16,375 nucleotides of DNA from an uncultured Prevotella sp. (GCA_946625715.1 CAMOTK010000019.1:1-16375); one strand, 5' to 3'. Positions 1-8,597 are shown, counted from the stretch's first letter. The notes: generated from the letters alone by a model not told the origin. Numbers and translations: made by a program.

Positions 1-1
1 C

Positions 2-889
2 TATGTGGAGAAGGGCGGCGAAATCATCCCTAAAATCGTGGGCGTCGACCTCGACCAGCGCCCTATTGTCAGTCAGCCCGTAGAGTTCATCAAGCGCTGT
101 CCCGAGTGTGGAACACCCCTCGTGCGCTATGAGGGCGAGGCTGCGTGGTACTGCCCGAACGACGGCGGCTGTCCGCCACAAATCAAGGGCCGCATAGAGC
201 ACTTCATAGCCCGTAAAGCCATGAATATCGACTCGCTGGGGCCTGAGACCATCGACGAATATTTTCGCAGGGGGCTCATCAAGAACGTGGCCGACCTCTA
301 CGACATCGAGGTGCAGCAAATCAACGGCGACGGCTCGCGTACCAAGTCGGCACAGCGCATCGTCAGCGGCATCGCCCGCTCCAAAGAGGTGCCTTTCGAG
401 CGTGTGGTCTTTGCCCTCGGCATTCGCTTCATTGGCGAGACGTCGGCACGTCTGCTGGCTCGCCATTTCAAGAACATCGACGCCCTCATGCATGCCTCGC
501 TCGACCAGCTGCAAGAGGTAGAAGGCATTGGTCTCGTGATGGCCAAGAGTATCGTGGGCTACTTCCACGACGAGCAGAACCTTCACATTGTCGAGCGACT
601 GCGCGGCTACGGTCTTCAGATGGCCCTTTCCGAGGAACAGACAGCGGCTCAGAGCGACCGCTTGGCCGGACAGTCGGTGGTCATCAGCGGCGTCTTTGCC
701 CACCACAGCCGCGACGAGTACAAGCTGCTCATCGAACAGCATGGGGGCAAGAACGTGGGCAGCATCAGCGGCAAGACCTCATTTATACTTGCGGGCGACA
801 ATATGGGCCCGTCGAAGCTCGAGAAAGCCCAAAAACTGGGTATTCGCATTATGACTGAAGACGAGTTTCTGGAACTCTTAAACTCATAA
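2..889 (+). CDS. ligA: NAD-dependent DNA ligase LigA, C-terminal part (5' end outside window)
   Basis: LigA seals nicks in double-stranded DNA using NAD+ in replication and repair. Only about 295 C-terminal residues are in the window, so the adenylation domain with its catalytic Lys lies upstream. The visible part begins inside the OB-fold ([13 protein letters not shown]). Next comes a four-Cys zinc finger (Cys 32, 35, 50 and 56, counting from the Val codon at position 5), then helix-hairpin-helix repeats ([17 protein letters not shown] and neighbours), and a C-terminal BRCT domain (about residues 220-294, starting [12 protein letters not shown]). This domain order is the LigA order. The stop is followed 8 bases later by the next start, so the two genes are probably co-transcribed. 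Frame and C-terminus look intact. Family assignment is very secure. Confidence 0.97.
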   Translation, partial: YVEKGGEIIPKIVGVDLDQRPIVSQPVEFIKRCPECGTPLVRYEGEAAWYCPNDGGCPPQIKGRIEHFIARKAMNIDSLGPETIDEYFRRGLIKNVADLYDIEVQQINGDGSRTKSAQRIVSGIARSKEVPFERVVFALGIRFIGETSARLLARHFKNIDALMHASLDQLQEVEGIGLVMAKSIVGYFHDEQNLHIVERLRGYGLQMALSEEQTAAQSDRLAGQSVVISGVFAHHSRDEYKLLIEQHGGKNVGSISGKTSFILAGDNMGPSKLEKAQKLGIRIMTEDEFLELLNS

Positions 890-897
890 ATACACAA

Positions 898-1569
898 ATG
901 AACATCATCGTTTCCGAAGAAATCAGAACCGTGTGCCCCGAGTTTGTGGGCGCCGCCGTCGATGCACAAGTTGTGAACACCCCCTATAGTGCTGAACTGT
1001 GGGACGAGATACACCGCTGCGAGGAGCACTTCCGGGCCACCCTCACCACCGAGTCGCTCAAAGAGCAAAGCAGCATAGCCGCCACGAGGCGCGTCTACAA
1101 GGCTTGTGGCAAAGACCCTTCGCGCTATCGGCCTGCTTCCGAGCAGCTTATCCGCCGTATGCTTCAAGGCAAGGAACTCTATCAGATAGACACACTTGTC
1201 GACCTGGTCAACCTTGCGTCGATTGTCTATGGCTACAGCATTGGCGGCTTCGACGCTTCGAAATTTGTGGGCGACACGCTCACGTTGGGCATTGGTCGCG
1301 AGGGCGAACCCTACGAAGGCATTGGCCGCGGACAGCTCAACATTGCCGGCCTGCCCGTCTATCGCGATGCGCAGGGTGGGGTGGGCACACCTACCAGCGA
1401 CAATGAGCGAACGAAGATGACGCTCGACACTACCCACCTCGTGGTGCTCATCAACGGCTACGACGGACAGCGCGACCGCGTCGTTGAGAATGCCCGCTAC
1501 ATCCAGTCGCTCCTGCGCCGCTTTGCTCAGAGCGACGGCGGCACCATAACAGTTTACGGAAGCGAGTAG
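898..1569 (+). CDS. B3/4 (tRNA-binding-like) domain protein
   Basis: The 223-residue protein resembles the stand-alone B3/4 domain family, related to the B3/B4 region of phenylalanyl-tRNA synthetase beta subunit. Family-like segments are the helical stretch with AATRRVYKACGKDPSRYRPA (about residues 60-79), the segment TLVDLVNLASIVYGYSIGGFD (about 99-119) and a C-terminal TTHLVVLINGYDG. In PheT this domain contributes to editing of mischarged tRNA. Whether free-standing homologues act on tRNA, free amino acids or something else is not established, so no gene symbol is given. There is no signal peptide or membrane segment, so it is probably cytoplasmic. The start ATG lies 8 bases after ligA, suggesting one operon. 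It is the last plus-strand gene before the repeat array and the convergent dnaB. Confidence 0.8.
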   Translation: MNIIVSEEIRTVCPEFVGAAVDAQVVNTPYSAELWDEIHRCEEHFRATLTTESLKEQSSIAATRRVYKACGKDPSRYRPASEQLIRRMLQGKELYQIDTLVDLVNLASIVYGYSIGGFDASKFVGDTLTLGIGREGEPYEGIGRGQLNIAGLPVYRDAQGGVGTPTSDNERTKMTLDTTHLVVLINGYDGQRDRVVENARYIQSLLRRFAQSDGGTITVYGSE

Positions 1570-1570
1570 C

Positions 1571-1649
1571 GTTTCTTAAAAACGTTGGTTACGTTTCCTA
1601 AAAACGTTGGTTACGTTTCTCTAAGACGTAAGTTACGCTTTTCTGAAAG
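1571..1649. repeat. 22-bp imperfect tandem repeat array of ACGTTT/AAACGT half-sites
   Basis: Three head-to-tail 22-bp units occupy 1571-1592, 1593-1614 and 1615-1636, with a degenerate fourth start at 1637-1649. Units 1 and 2 differ at one base; unit 3 matches unit 2 at 16 of 22. Each full unit contains AAAAACGTTGGTTAC. Across units, AAACGT (1580-1585, 1602-1607) and ACGTTT (1591-1596, 1613-1618) alternate with five-base spacers TGGTT or CCTAA, so either neighbour can form a 6-bp hairpin. Unit 3 also contains CGTAA-G-TTACG. The array fills the whole gap between two convergent gene ends. A role in ending transcription from both sides, or as a protein-binding array, is possible; neither is shown. 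Confidence 0.85.
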
Positions 1650-3185
1650 TCAGAAGGGCAGCGGTCCGTCGTTGTAGGACGGGAAGGCCCCGTCGGGTGG
1701 CAGGTTGTTGATGTCGTCATCGCCGTTGAGGCGGCTGCCAATGATTTCGCCCTCGTTCGGTGCACGATGTCCAAGGTTGCGGTCTTCGGGATTTTCAAAG
1801 CGCGTGAACTCGCCGCGGAAGGTGAGCAGCACGTCGCCCGTGGCACCCTTACGGTGCTTGGCAATGATGATTTGCGCCATGCCGTGCAGGTCGTGGCCGT
1901 TCTCGTCCTGATAGATGCGGTAGTATTCGGGGCGGTGTACGAAGAGCACCATATCGGCATCTTGCTCAATGGCACCCGACTCGCGCAGGTCGCTCAGTTG
2001 CGGGCGCTTGCCTTCAATGCCTTCGCGTCCCTCGACGCCACGATTCAGCTGCGACAGAGCGATAATGGGTATGTCGAGCTCCTTGGCCAGTCCTTTTAGC
2101 GAACGGCTGATGGTAGAAACCTCTTCTTGTCGGCTGGAGAAGCGCATGCCGTTGGCGTTCATCAGCTGCAAGTAGTCAATCATGATGAGCTTGATGCCGT
2201 GCTCGCGCACCAGTCGGCGTGCCTTAGTGCGCAGCTCAAAAACGGAGAGGCCGGCGGTGTCGTCGACGTAGAGTGGGGCACCGATAAGACCGTTCAGACG
2301 CTTGTCCAGTCGGTCCCATTCGTCGGGTTGCAACTGGCCGTTCTGAATCTTCGGGCCAGGTATCTCACAACAGTTTGATATCAAGCGGTTTACCAGCTGT
2401 ACGTTCGACATTTCCAACGAGAAGAAAGCCATCGGTATGCGGTAGTCGGCAGCAATGTTCTTGGCCATAGAAAGGGCAAACGACGTCTTACCCATTGCAG
2501 GGCGTCCGGCAATGATGATGAGGTCGCTCGCCTGCCAGCCTGCCGTGATGTCGTCGAGCTTGTTGTAGCCCGTGGGCACGCCCGTGAGACCGCTGGTGTT
2601 GGCAGCTGCTGCCTGAATGGTCTTCTGTGCGAGCACGATGACGGGGTCAATCTGCGTGTAGTCGCGCTTCATGTTCTTCTGCGAGAGCTCGAACAGTCCG
2701 CCTTCGGCGTCCTGCATCAGTTCGTCTACATCGATGGTCTCGTCGAAGGCTTTCGTCTCGATGGTGCTGGCAAATGAGATGAGCTGTCGTGCCAGGAACT
2801 TCTGAGCCACGATGCGTGCGTGGTACTCCACGTTGGCACTTGAAGCCACGCGCGAGCTCAGTTCTGCCACATAGGCTGGTCCGCCCACGTCTTCGAGCGT
2901 GCCGTTTTTGGCCAGCTGCTGCGTGACGGTCAGCATGTCGACGGGCTTTTCGTCCATGCTCAGGTCGCGAATGGCGGCATAGATTTTCTGGTTGCGCGGT
3001 TCGTAGAAGCTCTCGGGATAGAGCATTTCGCACACCACGGGATAGGCATCCTTGTCTATCATGAGTGCGCCCAACACGGCTTTCTCCAAGTCAAGAGCCT
3101 GCGGCTGCAGGTGTCCGTAGGTGTTGTCTACCATTTGCGGTTGGCGTCGAGGCCTTCTGTTGGTGTTATTTTGCTGTTCTGGCAT
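1650..3185 (-). CDS. dnaB: Replicative DNA helicase DnaB
   Basis: DnaB is the hexameric 5'-3' helicase that unwinds DNA at the replication fork and recruits primase. The 511-residue protein has an N-terminal helical domain (about 25-130, PQALDLEKAVLGALMID), a linker, and a RecA-like ATPase domain. Walker A is GRPAMGKT at 227-234, Walker B is IMIDYLQL at 334-341, followed by SQLNRGVE (378-385) and the C-terminal HRKGATGDVLLTF. The length is slightly above the usual 450-480 because of a polar N-terminus rich in Gln, Asn and Arg and an acidic, Asn-rich tail ending NDGPLPF. The ATG at 3185 is chosen over upstream in-frame starts because those lie across its own -7 box and inside the divergent helicase gene. 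There is no sign of an intein. Confidence 0.96.
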   Translation of the reverse strand: MPEQQNNTNRRPRRQPQMVDNTYGHLQPQALDLEKAVLGALMIDKDAYPVVCEMLYPESFYEPRNQKIYAAIRDLSMDEKPVDMLTVTQQLAKNGTLEDVGGPAYVAELSSRVASSANVEYHARIVAQKFLARQLISFASTIETKAFDETIDVDELMQDAEGGLFELSQKNMKRDYTQIDPVIVLAQKTIQAAAANTSGLTGVPTGYNKLDDITAGWQASDLIIIAGRPAMGKTSFALSMAKNIAADYRIPMAFFSLEMSNVQLVNRLISNCCEIPGPKIQNGQLQPDEWDRLDKRLNGLIGAPLYVDDTAGLSVFELRTKARRLVREHGIKLIMIDYLQLMNANGMRFSSRQEEVSTISRSLKGLAKELDIPIIALSQLNRGVEGREGIEGKRPQLSDLRESGAIEQDADMVLFVHRPEYYRIYQDENGHDLHGMAQIIIAKHRKGATGDVLLTFRGEFTRFENPEDRNLGHRAPNEGEIIGSRLNGDDDINNLPPDGAFPSYNDGPLPF

Positions 3186-3207
3186 AATTGTTCGGGTGTT
3201 TGGCCGA

Positions 3208-3215
3208 CAAAGGTA
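3208..3215 (-). promoter_or_regulatory. dnaB promoter -7 box (TACCTTTG)
   Basis: On the minus strand this reads TACCTTTG, an exact match to the Bacteroidetes -7 consensus TAnnTTTG, and it lies 22 bases before the dnaB ATG. A TTTG lies about 24 bases upstream, wider than the usual 19-20, so the -33 element is uncertain. It supports the start chosen for dnaB. Confidence 0.6.
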
Positions 3216-3259
3216 AGAAAAATATTTGAGAAAGCACGCCAAACCCGAAAACTTTTTTG

Positions 3260-3267
3260 TATCTTTG
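3260..3267 (+). promoter_or_regulatory. pcrA/uvrD promoter -7 box (TATCTTTG)
   Basis: TATCTTTG matches the Bacteroidetes -7 consensus TAnnTTTG and ends only 9 bases before the helicase ATG at 3277. That predicts a leader of only a few bases. No well-spaced TTTG -33 box is visible. The box also argues against the in-frame upstream start at 3226, which would lie ahead of the predicted transcription start. Confidence 0.55.
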
Positions 3268-3276
3268 CAGGCAATT

Positions 3277-5586
3277 ATGGAAGAGACATCATTACTGAAT
3301 GCACTAAACCCCAGCCAGCGCGAGGCTGTGGAATACTGCGACGGTCCCTCGCTGGTCATTGCAGGCGCTGGTTCGGGCAAAACGCGCGTGCTCACCTACA
3401 AGATAGCCTACCTTTTGCAGCGGGGAATGAACCCGTGGCAAGTGTTGGCGCTGACCTTTACGAACAAAGCAGCCCGCGAGATGAAGGACCGCATAGGTCG
3501 CCTGGTGGGCGCCGAACAGGCGCGGTCGCTCCAGATGGGCACGTTCCACTCTGTATTCGCACGCATACTGCGCGTAGAGGCTGAGCGGCTGGGGTATAAC
3601 AGCAACTTCACCATCTACGACCAAACCGACGCACGCTCGCTCGTGAAAACCATTATCAAGGAGATGGGACTCGACGACAAAGTTTATAAGCCCGCTTCGG
3701 TGGCCGACCGCATCTCGATGGCTAAGAACCACCTGATACTGCCCGAACAGTATGCCGTAGGTCCCTCGGCCCAAGACGATGCTCGCCAGAAGCGGCCTGC
3801 CGTGAAGGACATCTATCTGCGGTATGCCGAACGCTGTCGACAGGCCAATGCTATGGACTTCGACGACCTACTGCTGAAGACCTATGTACTCTTCCAGATG
3901 AACGACGACGTGAGGCAAAAGTATGCCCAACGCTTCCAGTATGTGCTCGTCGACGAGTATCAGGACACCAACTTTGCCCAGCAGGCCATTGTCTATCAGT
4001 TGGCCAATGAGCACCGTCACGTCTGCGTCGTTGGCGACGATGCCCAGAGCATCTATAGCTTCCGCGGTGCCAATATCGACAATATCCTCGACTTCACCAA
4101 GCAGTATGAAGGCGCGCGTATGTTTAAGCTCGAACAGAACTACCGTTCCACACAGCTTATTGTGCAGGCTGCCAACAGCCTTATCCGCAAGAACGAGCGG
4201 CAGATACCCAAGGACGTATACAGTCGCAACGACGAGGGCGAACGGCTCACGTTGAAGCCCGCTTACAGCGACCGCGAAGAGGCCATTATTGTGTGCCAGG
4301 ACATCAAGCGCCTGCGCCGGCAGGAAGGAGCGGCCTACAGCGATTTTGCCATTCTCTACCGCACCAACTCCCAGAGCCGTTCGTTTGAGGAGCAGATGCG
4401 CAAAGACGGCATTCCCTATCGCATCTATGGCGGTCTGTCGTTCTATCAGCGTAAGGAAATCAAGGACGTGATAGCCTACTTCCGCCTTGTGGCCAATCCC
4501 GACGACGAAGAGGCTTTCAAGCGTATCATCAACTATCCCACACGCGGCATCGGCGGCACAACGCTCGACAAAATTGCTCAGACGGCCACCAGCTACGGTG
4601 TCAGCCTTTGGCGTGTCATCAGCGAGCCGGTGCTTTTCCCTTTGAGCGTGAGTAAGGCCACGCTGAACAAGATTGCCGCCTTCAAGACGCTCGTCGAAGG
4701 ATGGCGCAGCAGGCTCGACACGGAAGATGCCTACCAGCTGGGCCACGCCATCATCATGGAGAGCGGCGTGTCGAAGGATATCTATAGCAGCACCAACCCT
4801 GAGGATGTTTCCCGACAGGAAAACCTCGAGGAGTTTGTGGGCGGACTGCAAGACTTCGTAGAGTCGCGACGTGAAGAGGGAATGGGCGACCATGTGGCCC
4901 TCAGCGACTTCCTGCAAGAGGTGGCCCTGCTGACCGACCTCGACAGCGAGGGTGGCGACGACGAGGCCAAAGTGACGCTCATGACCATCCACTCGGCCAA
5001 GGGACTGGAGTTCCCAACCGTCTTCGTTGTGGGTCTCGAGGAAAACATCTTCCCTTCGCCCATGTCCACCAACTCCCTGCGCGAGCTCGAAGAAGAGCGC
5101 CGACTGCTCTATGTTGCTATCACCCGCGCCGAGAAACACTGCATACTGACGTGTGCGCAAAACCGCTTCCGCTACGGCCGCATGGAATACGACACACCCT
5201 CGCGCTTCATCAAGGACATCGACCCGAAATTGTTGCGCGTGGTGTCGGAGAAAGACGGCGCCGGCGCCGCATCTTATAAATCCTCGGCAGGCAGCTACGG
5301 CGGCAGCAGAAGTCCGTCGTGGATGCAGAATCCACGTCCCGTGGCCACACAATTCAGAGCCGACCCTCAGCCGCGAGCTGTTGCGCCGCGAAGAGAAGCG
5401 CCGGCCGTATCGCAAGACAACTCGGCACTGCGCGAAGGCTGCATCATTGAGCATCAGCGCTTCGGCATCGGCACGGTGGTCAGCGTAGAGGGCACGGGCG
5501 AGAACATGAAAGCTACCGTAGCCTTCCGCAATACAGGCACCAAGCAGCTGTTGCTGAAATTTGCACGATTTAAGATTGTAGGATAG
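3277..5586 (+). CDS. ATP-dependent DNA helicase, UvrD/PcrA type
   Basis: A superfamily 1A 3'-5' helicase used in repair, replication restart and displacement of proteins from DNA; 769 residues from the ATG at 3277. Visible motifs are the Q-motif LNPSQREAV (10-18), Walker A AGAGSGKT (29-36), motif Ia ALTFTNKAAREM, motif II DEYQDTN (226-232), motif III GDDAQSIYSFRGA, motif IV EQNYRS, motif V TIHSAKGLEF (570-579) and motif VI YVAITRAEK. A Ser/Pro/Arg-rich linker leads to a C-terminal Tudor-like module (about 718-769, GCIIEHQRFGIGTVVSV), typical of PcrA/UvrD proteins. PcrA and UvrD cannot be separated by motifs alone, so no symbol is given. It is divergent from dnaB across a 91-bp gap. Confidence 0.95.
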   Translation: MEETSLLNALNPSQREAVEYCDGPSLVIAGAGSGKTRVLTYKIAYLLQRGMNPWQVLALTFTNKAAREMKDRIGRLVGAEQARSLQMGTFHSVFARILRVEAERLGYNSNFTIYDQTDARSLVKTIIKEMGLDDKVYKPASVADRISMAKNHLILPEQYAVGPSAQDDARQKRPAVKDIYLRYAERCRQANAMDFDDLLLKTYVLFQMNDDVRQKYAQRFQYVLVDEYQDTNFAQQAIVYQLANEHRHVCVVGDDAQSIYSFRGANIDNILDFTKQYEGARMFKLEQNYRSTQLIVQAANSLIRKNERQIPKDVYSRNDEGERLTLKPAYSDREEAIIVCQDIKRLRRQEGAAYSDFAILYRTNSQSRSFEEQMRKDGIPYRIYGGLSFYQRKEIKDVIAYFRLVANPDDEEAFKRIINYPTRGIGGTTLDKIAQTATSYGVSLWRVISEPVLFPLSVSKATLNKIAAFKTLVEGWRSRLDTEDAYQLGHAIIMESGVSKDIYSSTNPEDVSRQENLEEFVGGLQDFVESRREEGMGDHVALSDFLQEVALLTDLDSEGGDDEAKVTLMTIHSAKGLEFPTVFVVGLEENIFPSPMSTNSLRELEEERRLLYVAITRAEKHCILTCAQNRFRYGRMEYDTPSRFIKDIDPKLLRVVSEKDGAGAASYKSSAGSYGGSRSPSWMQNPRPVATQFRADPQPRAVAPRREAPAVSQDNSALREGCIIEHQRFGIGTVVSVEGTGENMKATVAFRNTGTKQLLLKFARFKIVG

Positions 5587-5605
5587 CATCTTTTTCATCT
5601 AAACA

Positions 5606-5637
5606 CTTGCAAGTTTCAGAAAAAATAAGTACTTTTG
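5606..5637 (+). promoter_or_regulatory. Promoter of the aminotransferase-smpB operon
   Basis: A -33-like CTTG (5606-5609) and a -7 box TACTTTTG (5630-5637; consensus TAnnTTTG) are separated by 20 bases, the normal Bacteroidetes spacing. Transcription would begin near 5643, about 24 bases before the ATG at 5667. This rules out the in-frame upstream start at 5607, which overlaps the promoter. Confidence 0.7.
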
Positions 5638-5666
5638 CAAAAGTAATAAAAAGACCAGAAAAGAAA

Positions 5667-6983
5667 ATGAAAGCTACACCGATAAACAGAGAAATAGTCG
5701 ACCGTCTGGTGGCCGGCTTAGGCATCACCGATTTTGCCAAAGCCACCATTCGCGAAGTGAAGCAAGTGGCTGCCATGGCCGAAAAAGAGAGTGGGGTGGA
5801 GTACATCAAGATGGAGATGGGCATACCCGGTCTGCCTGCAGCGCAAGTGGGCGTCGACGCACAGATTGCGGCACTCAAGGACGGTATTGCTCACAGCTAT
5901 CCCGACATTCAGGGCTATCCCGAACTGAAGCGTCAGGCTTCGCGCTTCGTCAAGGCTTTTATCGACATCGACATCTCTGCCGAGTGTTGCGTGCCCGTTT
6001 GCGGTTCCATGCAGGGCACCTTCGCCTCGTTCCTCACCTGTTCGCAGAGCGACCCGAAGAAGGACACTGTGCTCTTCATCGACCCAGGCTTCCCCGTACA
6101 GAAAATGCAGCTCAAGGTGATGGGTGTGAAGTTCGAAACTTTCGACGTCTACGACTTCCGTGGCGAGAAGCTGGGACCGAAGCTCGAGAGCTACTTGAAG
6201 AAGGGCAACATCTGTGCCATCGTCTACTCCAATCCTAACAACCCCTCGTGGATTTGTTTCAACGACGAGGAACTGAAGACCATCGGCACGTTGGCCACCA
6301 AGTACGACGCGGTGGTGATGGAAGACCTCGCTTACTTTGCTATGGACTTCCGCAAGGACCTCAGCAAGCCGTTCGAAGCCCCCTTCCAGGTGTCGGTGGC
6401 CCGCTATACCGACAACTACATGCTGCTCATCAGCGGTTCGAAGGCTTTCAGCTATGCCGGCGAGCGCATCGGCGTGGTGTGCATCAGCGACAAGCTCTTC
6501 CACCGCCACTACGACGCCCTCAGCGCACGCTATGAAGGACTGCCCTTCGGATTGGTGTTCTCCACACGCATGCTCTACGCACTCTCGTCGGGTACCAGTC
6601 ACAGCGCCCAATATGCGCTGGCAGCTCTGCTGAAGGCAGCTGCCGATGGCACCTACAACTTCCGCGACGACATTAAGGTCTACGGCGAACGGGCGCATAA
6701 GCTCAAGGAAATATTCCTGCGCCATGGTTTCCATGTTGTCTACGACAAGGATCTCGACCAGCCCATTGCCGACGGTTTCTACTTCACTATCGGCTACGGC
6801 CACATGACGAGCGGTGAACTGGCCAAAGAGCTCATGTACTACGGCGTGTCGGCCATCTGTCTCATCACAACCGGCTCGCATCAGGAAGGTCTGCGTGTGT
6901 GCACGTCGTTCATCGAAGACCATCAGTATGCACAACTCGACGAGCGTATGGCCATCTTCGAAGAAAACAATCCTAAAAAGTAG
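5667..6983 (+). CDS. Class I/II-fold PLP-dependent aminotransferase
   Basis: A 438-residue fold-type I PLP enzyme of the aspartate aminotransferase superfamily. Visible landmarks are PDIQGYPELK (79-88) near the N-terminus, SNPNNPSW (188-195) with the Asn that contacts PLP, VMEDLAYF (217-224) with Asp220 for the pyridine nitrogen and Tyr223, SGSKAFSYAGERIG (256-269) with Lys259 as the Schiff-base lysine, and GLRVCTSF (408-415) with the carboxylate-binding Arg410. It should transfer an amino group between an amino acid and a 2-oxoacid in the cytoplasm. The substrate cannot be read from sequence: it is not a fold-IV branched-chain aminotransferase (IlvE). It is the first gene behind its own promoter. 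The next gene starts 4 bases after its stop, so the pair is likely co-transcribed. Confidence 0.92.
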   Translation: MKATPINREIVDRLVAGLGITDFAKATIREVKQVAAMAEKESGVEYIKMEMGIPGLPAAQVGVDAQIAALKDGIAHSYPDIQGYPELKRQASRFVKAFIDIDISAECCVPVCGSMQGTFASFLTCSQSDPKKDTVLFIDPGFPVQKMQLKVMGVKFETFDVYDFRGEKLGPKLESYLKKGNICAIVYSNPNNPSWICFNDEELKTIGTLATKYDAVVMEDLAYFAMDFRKDLSKPFEAPFQVSVARYTDNYMLLISGSKAFSYAGERIGVVCISDKLFHRHYDALSARYEGLPFGLVFSTRMLYALSSGTSHSAQYALAALLKAAADGTYNFRDDIKVYGERAHKLKEIFLRHGFHVVYDKDLDQPIADGFYFTIGYGHMTSGELAKELMYYGVSAICLITTGSHQEGLRVCTSFIEDHQYAQLDERMAIFEENNPKK

Positions 6984-6987
6984 CCGC

Positions 6988-7491
6988 ATGACCGAAGTAT
7001 TCATAGCCGACACCACCCTTAGGGCAGCAGCGGGCGAGGGAATGGACGCCTTCGTGGGCGCTTTCGTCAAAGCCATTCGCGACGCTATAGGGGGCGAACT
7101 CAACGCCGACAATATGGGCACGCTCAACAGCGACCAGATTACGCTGCTCGCTTGGGCCACACTGCACGAAGAAGTGATGGACGGTGGCTTCGTACAACTC
7201 ATCCACAACGGCTACGGGCCCTTCATCTTCAAGAATCCCTTTGCAAAAGCTATTAAGCTATGGGGGCTGCGCGACCTTTCGAAGCTTGTCTACGAGGGGC
7301 ACACCTTATTTAATAAATATCACGAGGAAATAGAACGCGACTGCACCGATGAGGAGTTTATGGCGCTCTTTGAACGCTATCCGGAGTTTGAAGACCTCGA
7401 CGACCAGTTTGTAGAAAACGAAGAGGAGTGGACAGCACTCATTGCCCACTACGTCGACGAGCACATCGCGCAATTCGCTACCATCAGATAA
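6988..7491 (+). CDS. DMP19/DUF4375 family protein
   Basis: A 167-residue, acidic, largely helical cytoplasmic protein. The segment [17 protein letters not shown] (61-77), followed by a helical region and an acidic [13 protein letters not shown] (129-141), resembles DMP19/DUF4375 proteins, which typically carry a 'GGF.Q...N' core. A member related to the DNA-mimic protein DMP19 has given the family its name, and the acidic C-terminal half fits loosely, but DNA mimicry here is inference. The ATG at 6988 is chosen because it follows the aminotransferase stop by 4 bases, whereas the longer frame from 6814 would overlap that gene by 170 bases. Its stop overlaps the smpB start by one base (TAATG), suggesting translational coupling. 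Confidence 0.72.
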   Translation: MTEVFIADTTLRAAAGEGMDAFVGAFVKAIRDAIGGELNADNMGTLNSDQITLLAWATLHEEVMDGGFVQLIHNGYGPFIFKNPFAKAIKLWGLRDLSKLVYEGHTLFNKYHEEIERDCTDEEFMALFERYPEFEDLDDQFVENEEEWTALIAHYVDEHIAQFATIR

Positions 7492-7970
7492 TGAATAAAG
7501 AACAAGAACTGCTACGCAAGAAAAGCCCAGTACAAATCAAGAACCGCAAGGCCTCGTTCGAATACTTCTTCATCGAGGAATATACTGCGGGCATTGTACT
7601 CACAGGCACCGAGATAAAGTCAATCCGACTGGGAAAAGCCAGTCTTGTAGATGCTTATTGCGTCATCATCAACGGCGAAATATGGGTGAAAGGCATGAAC
7701 GTCTCGCCCTATTTCTATGGCTCATACAACAATCACGAACTCAAGCGCGACCGCAAACTGCTGCTCACACGGCGCGAGATTAGCCGACTGGCAAGCGCCA
7801 CCAAGCAGACGGGCTATACCATCGTGCCGCTGCTCGTCTTCATCGACGACAAAGGACATGCCAAGGTCGACATTGCGCTCTGCAAGGGTAAGAAAGCTTT
7901 CGACAAGCGACAGACGCTCAAGGAGAAGGAAGACCGCCGTGAGATGGACAGAGCAATGAAACACTATTAA
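7491..7970 (+). CDS. smpB: SsrA-binding protein SmpB
   Basis: SmpB binds tmRNA and brings it to stalled ribosomes for trans-translation. The 159-residue length is typical. Visible family features are [10 protein letters not shown] (18-27), the [18 protein letters not shown] stretch (39-56) of the OB-fold, [14 protein letters not shown] (61-74), [10 protein letters not shown] (83-92) and a basic C-terminal tail ([20 protein letters not shown], 133-152) that becomes helical in the decoding centre. The ATG overlaps the upstream stop by one base; the in-frame extension from 7428 is rejected because it runs inside the upstream gene. The tmRNA gene ssrA is not in this window. Confidence 0.97.
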   Translation: MNKEQELLRKKSPVQIKNRKASFEYFFIEEYTAGIVLTGTEIKSIRLGKASLVDAYCVIINGEIWVKGMNVSPYFYGSYNNHELKRDRKLLLTRREISRLASATKQTGYTIVPLLVFIDDKGHAKVDIALCKGKKAFDKRQTLKEKEDRREMDRAMKHY

Positions 7971-7973
7971 GTC

Positions 7974-8597
7974 ATGGGACAAATCAAGAACATTATCTTC
8001 GACTTCGGCGGCGTCATCATTACGCTCGACCAGCCGCAGGCCATCCGCCGCTTTAAGGAGATTGGACTCTGCGATGCCGAGAAGCATCTCGATGCCTACA
8101 CGCAAAGCGGCATTTTCGGCGACTTGGAACTGGGCAAGATTAGTGCAGAAACCTTCCGACAGGAACTCAGTAAGCTGGTGGGCAAAGAGCTGTCGCACGA
8201 CGATTGTCGCTATGCATGGCTCGGCTATAAGGGCGACCTGCCGCAGCGTAACCTCGACGTTCTGCGCAAACTGCGAAGCGAGGGCTATCGTATCATCCTG
8301 CTCTCGAACACCAACCCCTACATGATGTCGTGGGCCAACAGCCCTGAGTTCGATGGACAGGGACATGCCATCAGCGACTATGTCGATGCGGCTTACTTGA
8401 GCTACGAACTGGGAGTGATGAAGCCCGACACGCAATTCTTCCACCACGTGCTGATGGCAGAGCATATTGCACCGAGCGAAACGCTTTTCGTCGACGATGG
8501 CCCGCGCAACGTGGCTGTGGCCAGTCAGATGGGAATCAACACTTACTGCCCTGAAAATGGCATAGATTGGACTAAGACAATTTATCAGTATCTATGA
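7974..8597 (+). CDS. HAD-superfamily hydrolase-like protein (YihX-like, subfamily IA)
   Basis: A 207-residue Rossmann-fold HAD protein. Motif I is FDFGGVI (9-15) with nucleophile Asp10; motif II is LLSNTNP with Ser111; motif III is GVMKPD with Lys150; motif IV is FVDDGP with Asp174/Asp175. The residue two after the nucleophile is Gly12 instead of the usual acid/base Asp, as in YihX-type members that begin 'FDLGN'. A helical cap (about 18-85) follows motif I. Members act mainly on sugar phosphates or other small phosphomonoesters; the substrate here is unknown. It begins 3 bases after smpB and overlaps the next gene by ATGA, so it sits inside the operon. Confidence 0.88.
   Translation: MGQIKNIIFDFGGVIITLDQPQAIRRFKEIGLCDAEKHLDAYTQSGIFGDLELGKISAETFRQELSKLVGKELSHDDCRYAWLGYKGDLPQRNLDVLRKLRSEGYRIILLSNTNPYMMSWANSPEFDGQGHAISDYVDAAYLSYELGVMKPDTQFFHHVLMAEHIAPSETLFVDDGPRNVAVASQMGINTYCPENGIDWTKTIYQYL

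Noticed and set aside
1571..1649. CRISPR array
   Set aside because: The units are directly abutting with no unique spacers, and there are no cas genes nearby.
3186..3395. N-terminal extension of dnaB by 70 codons
   Set aside because: It would run back through the dnaB -7 box and into the divergent helicase gene, and the added residues are not DnaB-like.
3868..5598. Long minus-strand reading frame (576 codons) opposite the helicase gene
   Set aside because: It mirrors the helicase coding sequence, has no family-like motifs, and results from the G/C-rich codon use of the real gene. The same applies to long antisense frames at 649-1437, 5718-7208, 7722-8465, 8849-10036, 11155-12603 and 14962-15621.
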